A stretch of DNA of 64,000 nucleotides from Brachycybe producta (lineage: Eukaryota > Arthropoda > Diplopoda > Playtdesmida > Andrognathidae). The notes below the pieces were generated by a model. It did no database searches, was not told the origin of the DNA, and was given only the letters and a program-made list of their open reading frames with translations. Of this stretch, positions 1 through 9,267 are shown piece by piece. The translations under genes and the position numbers were made by a program. Numbering within the stretch: the stretch's first letter is position 1; every line of letters starts with the position of its first letter. Location: contig JAUPFP010000033.1 of assembly GCA_036925085.1 (NCBI GenBank), positions 2,545,404 through 2,609,403 on the forward strand, in the 5' to 3' direction.

Positions 1-1485
1 CGACAATTCGGTCGATAATCGATCTGACAGTGGATTATGCGATTTTTTGAGGCGTTAGGTCTTTCGATTGATGCAAAACTCTTAGTAAATGACCCCTTTC
101 GCTTTATTCTGGAAAAAAATCCATATTCTTGTTCTTGTGGAAAAAGAAAGGGGTTGCAGCCAAAATAAAAACCAGCTGAATCATTTAGTTTGTGCTAGAT
201 TTGATAAATTAACTGCTGTCGTCGTGGGATTGAGCTCGTGACTGACAGACCAAGTGTTAATGTTCCTTTCAGCAATTATAACTTTAAACGTCATTCTTTA
301 TTTTTTTTTTCTATCTATGAATGTCTTTTCTTGCGAGTCGAGTCGAAGGTTGGATGAGATCTTTTTGCACCGTTAATCAATCGAAACCTAATTCTTGCCG
401 TTAAAAGGGAAAATGTGAAAGTTGCTCATGTTCCTAAGTGATAATTTCTTTTCTTTTTTTCTTTCTGTGTTTGCATTTTTGCTGTTTCTGTTTTCTTTTT
501 GTGCGTTTTATTTGCGATTCTTTCCATTTAGTTTTTTCACGCTTTCATCCTGTTTGCGTATTTTTTGTTTTTGTTATGTCTCCATCCTGTTTCAATTTGC
601 ATTTTGTTTCATTTCTAATTATTGATTTTTATCTGTCAATTTCCGTTCTCATTGTTGATGTGTGAATGTTATTTTCTTTTAACAAATTTTGTGGAACTCG
701 TTAAGGAAGTTAATTACTATTTTAATATTTGTGTGAAATTATTCAAATAATTATTTTTGGGTCTGTTTTAAATTTCATGCAAAAAAAAAATGTTTTCAAA
801 GTTTTCAAACAAATTTTTAATAATTTCAAGGAGTAATTTTGTCTTGTTTTTTCCCAATTAAACTTGAATTTATTTTAGGTAATGTCACAATCAAGATCAA
901 CCACAATATTGTCAAATGGGACAGATATGTATGAAATTTTATCATTCTTTTTCATTGTTTGAATGCTGCCACGTTTATAGTCGTCATTTCACAATTATGT
1001 CCTCTCTGATTTCAATTTGGAAAATGACGCTGCAAGCAGCAAAGAAGGTCTGTGGCAGTGGTACGTGAGTCCAATTGCTGCGTGTGAAATTCATAGTCAG
1101 AACTTGAAGATATAAATCAGTTAACAATTGCAATGCGTTCTCAGGCTGCTGAAATAAAGCATTGTCAGGCAATTATGAGCCCCATAATACAATTTGATTT
1201 TCATACATTAAATCCACTGCAAGTGAGTTACACCCACCAAAGGAACAAATTTGTAACTTGATTGCTGATCTGCTTGCAATTTTGATACAAACTCAGTAGG
1301 ACGTCGTTGTGAAACGATGACAATAAAACGCAGCATTAGTATTAGTTTTTATTTAATAATTGTGTGGCCATTTTTCTCGTACGTAGATTATCTGAGATTT
1401 ATGACGATGGTGATTCAGGAGAAGGTACTTGTATTAAATTTAACATTTATTTTAAGTGTTTTATTTTAATATTTACTACAGAATA
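1..1485. other. AT-rich non-coding stretch
   Basis: I see no gene here. The stretch is AT-rich with several poly-T runs. The open frames around 422-665 are phenylalanine-rich products of T tracts and are not credible proteins. Positions about 967-1110 carry one copy of a dispersed repeat that also occurs near 3673, 20803 and 42452. Confidence 0.6.
967..1110. repeat. Dispersed repeat, copy 1 of 4
   Basis: The core resembles GCAAGCAGCxAAGAAGG followed by CTGTGGCAGxGG and TGAGTCCA. It matches 3673-3735, 20803-20925 and 42452-42540. Copies 1 and 3 also share an upstream block (TTTATAGTCG) at the same spacing, so the repeat unit is at least about 125 bp. No terminal inverted repeat or poly-A tail is visible, so the class is unknown. 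Confidence 0.5.
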
Positions 1486-1852
1486 CAGAGTGACCAGAAT
1501 ATTTTTTCAAAATAAAGGAATTAGGGGAAGTATTCTTGATGATTGTTAAGTCAACTTTTGAATAGGAAGTTTCTCATAACAGTTGATAAGTTTAGAGGAC
1601 TAGTTTTGACTTAAAAAATCATTAAGAATAATACGACTTTAAGGAATTTTCTTCTTTCAAAAATACGTAGAAACTCTGAGGTGTTATAACAGTTAACACT
1701 GTTGAGAGTGTCTGCTGTTTTCCTTTAGGTTATATGTGATCTACCCCTCTGACGTCGCAAGGTTCAAGTTACTGTGAAGGAGTTTTGTAGGTCTTATATT
1801 TTGAAAGTTCCGTTTTAGTTTGAAATCTCAAGCATCGTTTTCGGTCACTCTG
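1486..1852. mobile_element. TA-flanked MITE (mariner-like termini)
   Basis: The element is 367 bp. It begins CAGAGTGACCAGAA and ends with the inverted form (TTTTCGGTCACTCTG), and it is flanked on both sides by TA. Short inverted termini with a TA duplication are the signature of Tc1/mariner-type non-autonomous elements. There is no coding capacity. Superfamily placement is inferred from the TA target only. Confidence 0.65.
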
Positions 1853-2199
1853 TATAATTTAATTGAATAATGTCCTAGTTTCATCATAATAATAAAAAAA
1901 ATAACTAAAGCTGAAAAATGTGCACCATTTTTAGTAACTTATGAATAATATAATTAATGCCTTTATTAGGCGTAAATTGAACGAAATTTATGGTGAATAG
2001 GTTTAATTTAATTTTATTAATTCTTTGCACTCGTGTATTAGTTGATTTTGAAAGTAAATATGCTGCAATGAACCATTGCCCTTTTCAGTAATTTTTTTTT
2101 AACTAGCACTTTTTTTTTTGTTGGTTTTCAAAAAGATTCTAATTAAGATAATTAGAAGCAAATTAAAAAATTACCTAATTATATAAATTCTATCTAGAT

Positions 2200-2451
2200 C
2201 AAGCATGTTAAACTCAAGGGCTAACACGGGCCAAATAAATAAGGTCTAAGTTTATGTGGGCCGCAAAAAAACAAAAACTTCAATTTTTATAGAAACGTAG
2301 GTTTATTTTGAAAAGTACACTATAAAAATGAACAAGGACAACGGTAAAAATGTTTCTTCTCTGCTACAATCTTTCCTACTTGGGGGGGGGGGGGGGTGGC
2401 GCAAAAATATTCGTTGTGGGCCGTATGCGGGCCGCGAGTTTAACATGCTTG
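2200..2451. mobile_element. hAT-like MITE, copy 1
   Basis: The 252-bp element has termini CAAGCATGTTAAACTC and its inverse GAGTTTAACATGCTTG. The flanking octamers ATCTAGAT (2192-2199) and ATATAGAT (2452-2459) differ at one base, which fits an 8-bp hAT target duplication. Inside are GGGCCAAATAAA, GTGGGCCGCAAAA and TCGTTGTGGGCCG, all shared with the copy at 29904. A run of about 15 G (2382-2396) lies inside. Confidence 0.7.
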
Positions 2452-3308
2452 ATATAGATAGTTAGAAAAAATGTTTTAATTGCAACAAACTAAAAAAAAT
2501 GCATTTTAATTGTAAATTTGGTAATCGTGATTACAATAAAACCTAATTAAGACCACCTTGAAAACTAATTACTTCAGAAATTTGTTAGCTTTAATTACAT
2601 ATGTAACAGAACTTTTCGAATTTTTTCTTTTTTTTTTTTTTGCAGCCATCTATGAAGAATTTTCATAATATTCTACAACTGATTTATAAACGGAATTAAA
2701 TTCTGACATGGGTAAATATTTGCTTTAAATTAATTTGTTAATTGATATTTTTGACTCGATGCATTTTCTGTATTAAGAATTTTTAAAGTCACCCATTAGA
2801 TTTAATGTGGTCCTGTTGTATTAAGCACTTTATTCTTGCAAGGCTTACAATTTTTTTTATATACAAAAAGAAAGTTTTATATAAAAACTTTAGCATAATG
2901 TTTTCCTTTTTTTGTAATTTTTATTACTTCAAAAATTGTAAATAATTTGATACATTTTTCGACGTTTAAAACGTGTGAATTGTTTTTTTTTGTACATTGT
3001 ATGTATTCGTTTATGTTTATTATATTATGTATGTGCATAAATGCCTTCTTTTTTTACTATCTATCTATAAAAGATAAGTGGATTCTCAGAATGAATTTTT
3101 GGTGTATTCTATTTTGTTCAATTGAGTTAAATTCAACTCGGTACACTTGCAATCAATTCCAAGGACCATGCCGAAGTTAATATAATTTCCAACCATATAA
3201 ATGATTGTAGTTTAAAAATTAGGCAACGTTCAGACATCATCATCAAATTGAATTCATTCCAACACAGAACTTATCTGCAGGACGAAAAGCCTAGCTCTAT
3301 CGTTCGAA

Positions 3309-3386
3309 GTCAAAGTTCATGCTAAACTCATGAAACTTACATGAAACATCCTACCAAAATGTCATGAGTTTAGCAATAGCTTTGAC
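3309..3386. repeat. Imperfect inverted repeat, 25-bp arms
   Basis: The arms 3309-3333 and 3362-3386 both contain GCTAAACTCATGA or its complement and begin or end with GTCAAAG/CTTTGAC. Roughly 21 of 25 positions pair, around a 28-nt loop. This could be a fold-back remnant. No flanking duplication is evident. Confidence 0.5.
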
Positions 3387-3672
3387 TTAGCAATCATTAA
3401 GAATGCGACCATTAATTCTTTAGTAGGCTATGGACAAAAGGACTAATGCGGGTATAAAAAAAAGCTAGGCGAGATTTCATTTTCTCTTATTTTTTTCTGC
3501 ATTTTTTTTATATATATTGATGATTCTATCGTTTTTTTATTAAAATTCAAAATAGGTTTCACCTACATGAAGAATGTGAAAATATATTAATTACAATATT
3601 AGGGTTTTTATTTTAACCTGTTTTGAATTCTAATGAAACAAATTTTAAATAAAATATTTCTCAATTTTTACT

Positions 3673-3735
3673 ATGCAAGCAGCACAGATGGCCTATGACA
3701 GAGGGACAACTAAGTCCAAAAGCAGCGTAAGAAAT
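3673..3735. repeat. Dispersed repeat, copy 2 of 4
   Basis: It shares the GCAAGCAGC, GGCCTATGACAGAGGGACA and AGTCCAAAAGCAGC blocks with the copies near 1018, 20843 and 42452. It is diverged and short. Confidence 0.45.
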
Positions 3736-5014
3736 ACAAGCAAATACAATCGGAAGTAAAGTAGTGGTAAAGACCAATGAGGTGACCCAATATGGCGTAA
3801 TTACCATTGAAGTGTACTTTTATGACACCATTTTGGGTCGCCCTTTTGAAATGTACTACTACTAGTGGGAATCTTATTGTTTGATGCCGTGTTTGGTATT
3901 AACACTACTGATAAATATCGTGTAATATGCACACGTACTACTACTACTCAGTTGTACAATAATGTAATGAGAAATTTTATTTAACAAAAAAAGTTTATTC
4001 TTGAGACTTACGTCATGTATGTATACATTCGGTTGCTTGCGTAACCGTGGAAAAACATAGAAATAGGTAAATAACATGAGTTACCTAACTTATGGAGACG
4101 TTTTGATGGTCCTAGCAAATAAGCAATTGATGCTCCATAATGGCCTCTTTCCCTTTCAGCAAATGTAGAACACGCCATTTTAGTTCACCTATATACAGAT
4201 AACATTTAGCTTCAAATTAATGACATCATCGTCTTCTACACTGACGGCGCTATTTTGACAGTAATTACAAATGGCGGCTTCTATGGTTGTGTTTTTTGAA
4301 CTATCATCGTTTTTTTTATATTTTCTGTTAAAATCTCTGTGTTTTCTTTTAAAAAAATGAACACTTAACGCGTAGTAATGTGTATTGTCACTTATTTTAC
4401 GTTAATATTGGCAAAAAATAAGTCGCGTTTGTGTCTGTCGCGTGTTTTATCTTCCGACGTCTGACATGGGTGAGGCTTATTTATATATTTCAATTTTGGT
4501 CGTCTCATTGCTTTTTTTTTTTTAAATACAACACAAATGATAAATCATCTAAACTAACGTATAAACATATACACATTTATATATATATACCTGTAAGAGT
4601 GACATGAAATGGGTATTGAGAGGGGGTTGATTATGTAAAAACACACAAAAAGGGGAAGAAATTACAAGTTACACAAAATTTCTCTTTGAAGTTGGCAAAT
4701 AAAAAGTCAAAATAGTTGGCCGAAAATATTCAATTCAGGTACTTTTAAGTCATTTGTATGTATTTGGGATATGTTGTTAAATTGGGGGAATTTTTTTGGT
4801 CCTCATATATATATAAAAAAAATTCGAAGTTTCTTTTTGTCTCGAATTTATAGAAATTTTGCCAATTTTTCTTTCTCTCTCTCTCTCTCATAAAGGTAAG
4901 CAAATTCTAAAAGAGGTTTTTAAAGCCCTTAATAAACATAAAAAAAGGTGGGAGATAATTTAAAAGCATTTTTTTTTCATAAATTATTATTATGAAGAGA
5001 AGTGCGCGTTTGGT

Positions 5015-5020
5015 TTTTAT
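5015..5020 (-). terminator. Candidate polyadenylation signal of the EAAT gene
   Basis: On the minus strand an AATAAA hexamer lies about 240 nt past the TGA at 5263-5261. Hexamers are common by chance in DNA this AT-rich, so this is only the nearest plausible 3' end signal. A poly-C/G run (about 5047-5060) would fall in the 3' UTR. Confidence 0.25.
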
Positions 5021-5260
5021 TCGTAACCGTATCTTAACGATTTGAATGGGGGGGGGGGGGGTGAAGAAGAAGCAACATGAGAAACACGGTTTCGTTGAAT
5101 TCGTACAAGTTGACACATTTTTTTTTTGTTTGCTTTTCGTCAGTTTCGTCTACTTTTTATATTATATATATATAAAATGTTCAATTTAGTTTCTCTGTTT
5201 GCATTCTTTTATATTTTGTTGTTGATTTTTCTTCTCTTTTTTGGGGGGGTTGTAGTTCGC

Positions 5261-5459
5261 TCACATTGTTGTCGACTGACACTTTATTTCATCGTCACAT
5301 TTCGCATCGCCGTTCACATGTTTATCGGCAGTTATGTCTTCTCCTTGAAATTCCATCTCTATATCGGGAAAGTGAACAAGGTCTTGTTTTGTCAGATGAT
5401 CAACTATTCCCGCGCCCACAGAATCACCCAAAACGTTGATCATGGTTCGGAATCGATCT
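5261..5459 (-). CDS. EAAT: EAAT coding exon 8 (end of TM8, cytoplasmic tail, stop)
   Basis: It encodes residues 506-571 and TGA at 5263-5261. [19 protein letters not shown] carries the substrate-binding D, R, T and N residues of TM8. The acidic cytoplasmic tail ends S-T-T-M, which fits a class I PDZ ligand (T at -2, hydrophobic at 0) and resembles the end of vertebrate EAAT1. Confidence 0.95.
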
Positions 5460-8400
5460 CTATAAATTGAAAAAAAAAAACGTTTGGTGAAAGCGTACAA
5501 AACGAAACGCACGCAGTATTAGCTAGTGAACATCTGATATTTTTGAACTCTGCATTTCAGAAGCAACATTAAGGAGAAATTGAAAATGTTTTAGAAACTC
5601 CAAGGATAAATATCGTCACTCCAATAGTATTTTCATGTCGATATCTTTCAAAATAAACTTTTTATAGACAAAAAATTTAAAAAAAATATCATCTGCTTAA
5701 AGTTGGGTCATTTTCAAACTGATATAAAAAGCTTATTTTAAAAGATATCAACATGAAAACACCCCTTAAGGGATTGATCGTGCTACCCTTCTAGTTCCTA
5801 AAACACTTTTCAAGTTTCTTTTAATTATGCTTCTGAAAGACGAAATAACCAGACTTTGAAAGACGTTTTACACTTAATTTAACACAAACAATAAATCTTT
5901 ACTTACAACAACCAATCGACCACAATGATTAGCGTAACGTCTTCGGCCGGTAGTCCGACTGCGTTGAGTACCATAACCATAGTAACGAGTCCAGCCTGTG
6001 GAATTCCGGCTGCTCCTACACTAGCTGCCGTGGCGGTGATACTACGGAAAGCGAGAAACCGATTAAATACTCGAGCGCTTGAGAAATCGATATGCATAGA
6101 AATTCGTTACCTAACAGCGATGATTTTACCGATATCCATGGGCACTTGTCGAACCTGAGCTATGAAGAGAGCTGCCACGGCTTCGTACAGTGCTGTGCCG
6201 TCCATGTTGATGGTGGCACCGATCGGCAGGACAAAACGAGCGACACGACGATCGACACCATTCTTATCTTCAAGGCAACGAATAGTTACCGGTAAAGTGG
6301 CCGAACTGCAACAATAAGAACAAACGATCTTAATGCTTAAGTTCAATGGTGCAAAAAAAATGAATGCGGTTACCTTGAGGCTGTTCCGAACGCTGTTAGA
6401 AGTGCCTCCAAGATATTCATGATATAGTCGAATGGTTTTTTTCGACAGATGACGGTGTAAATGAGAGGTATGAGTATGAAGCCATGTATGAATAGTCCGA
6501 GCATGACCGTTAAGAAGTACTTTCCTAGTTGACCGATGATAACCGAAAAGCTGTCCATTTCTAACAGCTTGCCAGCAACCAAGAATAAAATGCCGAAAGG
6601 AGACAACCTTGACAGTGAATCGGTTACAAAGTATATACTTATAAATGAAAACGTCAACGGAATTCTATGTTTCTGAATTTGAGATGCAACATTAAGATCT
6701 GCCTCACACGTACCACTTTGTGGCGCCACATAAATTGGTCGTTTTTTTTATAGCAGATCATGGATTGGTTTACGTACCAGATAACCCAGCCAGTGATAAG
6801 CATCATGGCTTCTCCTAGGGTTGCGAAAAAGTCATACAGAGGCTTTCCCTTGCTTCCCATGCGTCCAATGGTAATACCGAAAAGGATGGCGAAGACAACT
6901 AAACCGTTAATGTTGGTGCCGTCGTCCTTTACGATGGAAAGTTTCCAAGTATACATATCACTTTCTGTGTAGATACAAATATAGTATTAATGCCACATGA
7001 AGGAAGTTGGAACACGCATGATGATGATTCCTAGTGTGAATGCCAGGATAATTTTAGTGTTGGGACAAATTACTTGTCAAAGCAATTCATTACAATTACT
7101 AATTAGTAATTACATCAGTGAAAAACTAATTACAATTACTAATTATCAATTACATCAGTGAAAAACTAATTACAATTACTCATTTTTAAAAGTATTTCAA
7201 TTACTTTTCAAGTTCAAAGGGCTTGAATTTGTATGCAATATCAAGTAAATGTTTTGCAACTTGTGGCCCAAGAACCAATTGTGAAATAACTATCCTGTTT
7301 AGACCACCCAACAAATTTTTTTCAATCAAAAACACTAGTTAGAGGCTAGAACTCTAGTTGACAACTAATAGTAACCAGACATCTAGCGTCTAACTAGCCT
7401 TTTTGATTGATTGAAAAAGCATAATTTCAGTAACTCTAATGATGATGATTACTTCACACTTAGCACTTGGGCCACAGTTTGAAAAACATTTGCTTGATAT
7501 TGCATAAAAATCCGAATCCTAATAAACAAAAATAGTTAAAACAAATTATTAGTAGTTTGAAAACAAAATATAGAAATACATAATTAATTAAAAGTAATTG
7601 AATTTTCATTAGAAATGGTAATTACAGTTTCAAAAGTAATGTCAATTACTAATTAATTGAAAAAGTAATTTAATTACAGTAAGTTCTCGTGTTACATGGA
7701 TTCGTAGATATGCAGTTGTGATACTTCGACCGAGGTTCTCTTTATACTGATAAAGACGTTCCATTCTGGGGAATGCATCGAATTAGCCGCGTAAAGTCGA
7801 GACCTTACGGTGTACCAGTAATTTATTATTTTTGGTAACTGAATTTACTGTTTACTGATATTATTCTGCATGATATCATAGATACCACCCGTACTCAATG
7901 CTCATGCATGAGTTTTTTTTTTTTTTTTAAATATCCATAAAATAACTTTACCGATAGGACCACCAGCCTTTACAACTGGAATTGTAGCATTGGTAGAGTT
8001 GGTGGAGTTGGTGGCAACATCATCATCAAGCCATATCCAAGTGCCGTTTTCAAAAGTAACATTTGTGCCATTAGATTGGAGTATCGTTGGGCCAGGGTAT
8101 TCTAATGCAGTTCGATACTAAAAAAAAAATAAAAGCAAAGGTTTTTATATCGTTATGTATTGATTTACAATATTTGGTATACTTACTTGACTTATGGCGG
8201 CTTCAAACAAATTCGGAGGGAACGAGTTTCTGAAAAAGATAAAATTTTGACATTATTTAAGATGGGCGCATTTTCAGTCATCTGTAAATATTCTGATAAA
8301 GAAAATCTACGAACTTTCTGGCTCCATTTTTTTTTTTTTTCAAAAAAAAATTTATGGTTAAATTTATGAGCTAAAAATATATTTATTACAATATCTTTAA

Positions 8401-9267
8401 AAGTAAACTTTTTTATGGCAATGTCAAAATATTAGCGTCAAGTTGGTCAGAAGTTTATTTTTTAAAATAAATTGTTTTGAAAATATTTCAAAAATATATA
8501 TATATTCAAATAATATATTCAAAAATACTATTCTAGTTTCCAAGACACTTTGAAACCCCCTGAAGAAGAAACTCAAAAGTCTCAACGCCCCTCGAACTTT
8601 AATTATTTTGTCTTTTAGGAGGAAAATTAAGAGAAATTTGATGAAAGTGTTTTAGAAACTAGAAGGGCAGCTCAATCACTTAAGGGGATATAGGTAAACA
8701 TTAGCGCACCTGATCAGATCCAACAATGTATCAATGGTGGTTACGTTCCTCGAGGCTCCGGCTCGAGCGATCTCGTCCGGATTTCCCGATCCGGGATGAA
8801 TGACAGATACAAGGACAATGCCAAGAATAACGGCAACAAATGTTGTTGCCATGTAGTAGATTACGGCACGAACACCAATCTTGCCTGACAGCTTGAGGTC
8901 GAGACCACCCAAAGCAGCTATCATGCTGGACATGATGAGTGGCAGGATGAGGCATTTCAACATTCGAAGGAACAAGTCTCCGGGAAACGTGATATACATG
9001 ATCTCTCTTTCTGTCCATGGTTCTTTGCGAGTCTTTAGCACAAGACCTAGTATAATGCCCATTAAAACCGAGGACATGGTTAAGATGGTGAGTAGATTGG
9101 AGCGGATGCAGGAACCACATCTTCCTCTGCTGTAACCATCTTTCCTGAGTACCATTCTGTTGCGGAATGATTTTTTTGCACCGTTGCCGTTGGTTGCTCC
9201 TTCCGACGAAGGGTCTGTCAATTGCTTACCTCCAGGACTTTCCGATTCCTGCACCGTAGGTTTATAC
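5261..9267 (-). CDS. EAAT: Excitatory amino acid transporter (SLC1/EAAT family), 5'-incomplete gene model of eight exons
   Basis: The protein is a sodium-coupled plasma-membrane transporter that takes up glutamate and aspartate. The exons 9267-8710, 8229-8187, 8117-7952, 6964-6778, 6607-6374, 6305-6111, 6041-5907 and 5459-5261 join in phase to 571 residues plus stop, against about 500-575 for animal EAATs. Numbering from the first full codon: TM1 ~58-78, TM2 ~93-121, TM3 ~133-157, a glycosylated loop ~186-255, TM4-TM5 ~273-318, TM6 ~348-370, HP1 with SSSATLP at 395-401, TM7 with NMDGT at 429-433, HP2 with GIPQAG at 473-478, and TM8 with DRFRT (507-511) and N514. R510 is the arginine that separates EAATs from neutral ASCT carriers. 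The tail ends STTM, like the ETKM PDZ ligand of vertebrate EAAT1. The first exon opens in mid-codon, so the true N terminus is unresolved. Met38 (9155-9153) would give 534 residues. Confidence 0.95.
5460..5906 (-). other. EAAT intron between exons 7 and 8 (447 bp)
   Basis: The borders are GTAAGT...TTATAG on the minus strand. A near-complete fold-back family copy occupies 5543-5862, so about 70% of the intron is repeat. Confidence 0.85.
5543..5862. repeat. Fold-back family copy, nearly complete
   Basis: The left arm contains TTCAGAAGCAACATTAAGGA, TTTTAGAAACTCC, TTCATGTCGATATCTTTCAA and AATAAACTTTTTATAG. The right arm holds the inverse: AAAAAGCTTATTTTAAAAGA, TATCAACATGAAAA, CTACCCTTCTAGTTCC and GCTTCTGAAAGACGAAATAA. 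Arms are roughly 120-130 bp around a short centre. No coding capacity. Confidence 0.65.
5907..6041 (-). CDS. EAAT: EAAT coding exon 7 (HP2 and start of TM8)
   Basis: It encodes residues 461-505 plus two bases of L506. [20 protein letters not shown] is the HP2 gate, followed by [16 protein letters not shown] into TM8. The acceptor is TTCCGTAG and the donor GTAAGT. Confidence 0.96.
6111..6305 (-). CDS. EAAT: EAAT coding exon 6 (HP1 tip, TM7)
   Basis: It encodes residues 396-460 plus two bases of 461. It completes [14 protein letters not shown], the HP1 substrate-contact tip, and TM7 with [13 protein letters not shown], whose N-M-D-G-T segment binds sodium and substrate in the family. Introns of 68 and 69 bp flank this exon. 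Confidence 0.96.
6374..6607 (-). CDS. EAAT: EAAT coding exon 5 (TM6 and first half of HP1)
   Basis: It encodes residues 318-395 plus two bases of S396. The motifs are [16 protein letters not shown] after TM5, TM6 ([20 protein letters not shown]), and the rising arm of re-entrant hairpin HP1 ending TAFGTAS. The acceptor is CTGTCAAG and the donor GTAACC. The intron falls inside the serine motif of HP1. Confidence 0.94.
6778..6964 (-). CDS. EAAT: EAAT coding exon 4 (TM4-TM5)
   Basis: It encodes residues 256-317 plus two bases of W318. It includes [20 protein letters not shown] (TM4) and [18 protein letters not shown] (TM5), which align with the EAAT pattern NxLGLVVFS...LNEAxM. The donor GTACGT is chosen because only the break TG|GTACGT keeps phase with exon 5 (W-L-S-P-F-G). 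Confidence 0.93.
7056..7190. repeat. AATTAC-rich repeat block, left part
   Basis: It starts GGGACAAATTACTTG and contains about 2.5 tandem copies of a ~46-bp unit (TACAATTACTAATTA...CATCAGTGAAAAACTAAT). The GGGACAAATTA start recurs, inverted, at the end of the related block 22300-22985. The matching right part lies at 7560-7680. Confidence 0.5.
7220..7519. mobile_element. Palindromic MITE, ~300 bp, copy 1 of 2
   Basis: The ends are GGCTTGAATTTGTATGCAAT and the inverse ATTGCATAAAAATCCGAATCC. Shared internal blocks with 17652-17950 include GTTAGAGGCTAGAACTCTAG and GTAACCAGACATCTAGC. The long inverted arms reach into the interior (TTGTGGCCCAAG / CTTGGGCCACA). No clear target duplication was found. 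It lies in a transporter-gene intron. Confidence 0.6.
7560..7680. repeat. AATTAC-rich repeat block, right part
   Basis: TAATTAC/GTAATT motifs recur (AAAGTAATTGAATTTTCATT, GTCAATTACTAATTAATTG). Together with 7056-7190 this looks like one older element split by the MITE at 7220-7519. Confidence 0.4.
7952..8117 (-). CDS. EAAT: EAAT coding exon 3 (extracellular glycosylated loop)
   Basis: It encodes residues 201-255 plus the first base of 256. This is the variable extracellular loop in TM4 of EAATs. Six N-X-T sequons are visible, at N216, N219, N224, N237, N240 and N243, the last three back to back in a T/N/S-rich run. The acceptor is poly-T then TAG, and the donor GTAAAG. Family knowledge places N-glycosylation in this loop; the density here is unusually high. 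Confidence 0.9.
8187..8229 (-). CDS. EAAT: EAAT coding exon 2 ([15 protein letters not shown])
   Basis: This 43-nt micro-exon completes R186 and encodes up to Q200. It matches the strongly conserved EAAT segment after TM3 (LDLIRN-FPPNL-EA). The acceptor is TTTTTCAG and the donor GTAAGT. The phase matches both neighbours. Confidence 0.93.
8230..8709 (-). other. EAAT intron between exons 1 and 2 (480 bp), carrying a fold-back repeat
   Basis: The borders are GTGCGC...TTTTTCAG on the minus strand. Most of the intron is one copy of the fold-back family (8395-8695). Its conserved TAGAAACTAGAAGGGCAGCT segment lies within ~60 bp of the donor site. Confidence 0.8.
8395..8695. repeat. Fold-back family copy in EAAT intron
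   Basis: It carries the family landmarks CTATTCTAGTTTCCAAGACACTTTG, ATTTTGTCTTTTAGGAGGAA, AAAGTGTTTTAGAAACTAGA and GCTCAATCACTTAAGGGGAT. The copy is rearranged relative to the consensus, with two arms end to end. Confidence 0.55.
8710..9267 (-). CDS. EAAT: EAAT coding exon 1 found (N-terminal tail, TM1-TM3)
   Basis: It encodes residues 1-185 plus two bases of 186. A hydrophilic, Ser/Gly-rich tail (1-37) precedes a basic stretch and TM1 ([20 protein letters not shown]), then TM2 ([20 protein letters not shown]) and TM3, ending IHPG. The acceptor is a good pyrimidine tract ending TGTAG at 9269-9268, which leaves one base of a split codon. An upstream exon ending in two codon bases is therefore expected. 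The open frame does run on to an ATG at 9353, but through sequence that looks intronic (KDFSSKSLLFVKVF). The donor is GTGCGC after 8710. Confidence 0.93.

Larger units (their letters stand above)
2460..5014. other. AT-rich non-coding stretch downstream of the transporter gene
   Basis: No gene is supported. Visible items are a hairpin-forming inverted repeat (3309-3386), a second copy of the dispersed repeat (about 3673-3735), a weaker inverted pair GGTGACCCAATATGG/CCATTTTGGGTCGCC at 3780-3844, a (CT)n tract around 4870-4890, and AT runs near 4578 and 4806. Confidence 0.55.
6965..7951 (-). other. EAAT intron between exons 3 and 4 (987 bp) with nested mobile DNA
   Basis: GT-AG borders (GTAAAG...ACACAG). 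It holds a palindromic element (7220-7519) sitting between two AATTAC-rich blocks (about 7056-7190 and 7560-7680), and a Tigger-like remnant may start near 7678. Confidence 0.8.

Noticed and set aside
422-665. Phenylalanine/leucine-rich overlapping frames
   Set aside because: Produced by poly-T tracts in AT-rich DNA.
8731-9135. Long frames on both strands opposite or shifted to EAAT exon 1
   Set aside because: Shadows of the real exon in other frames.
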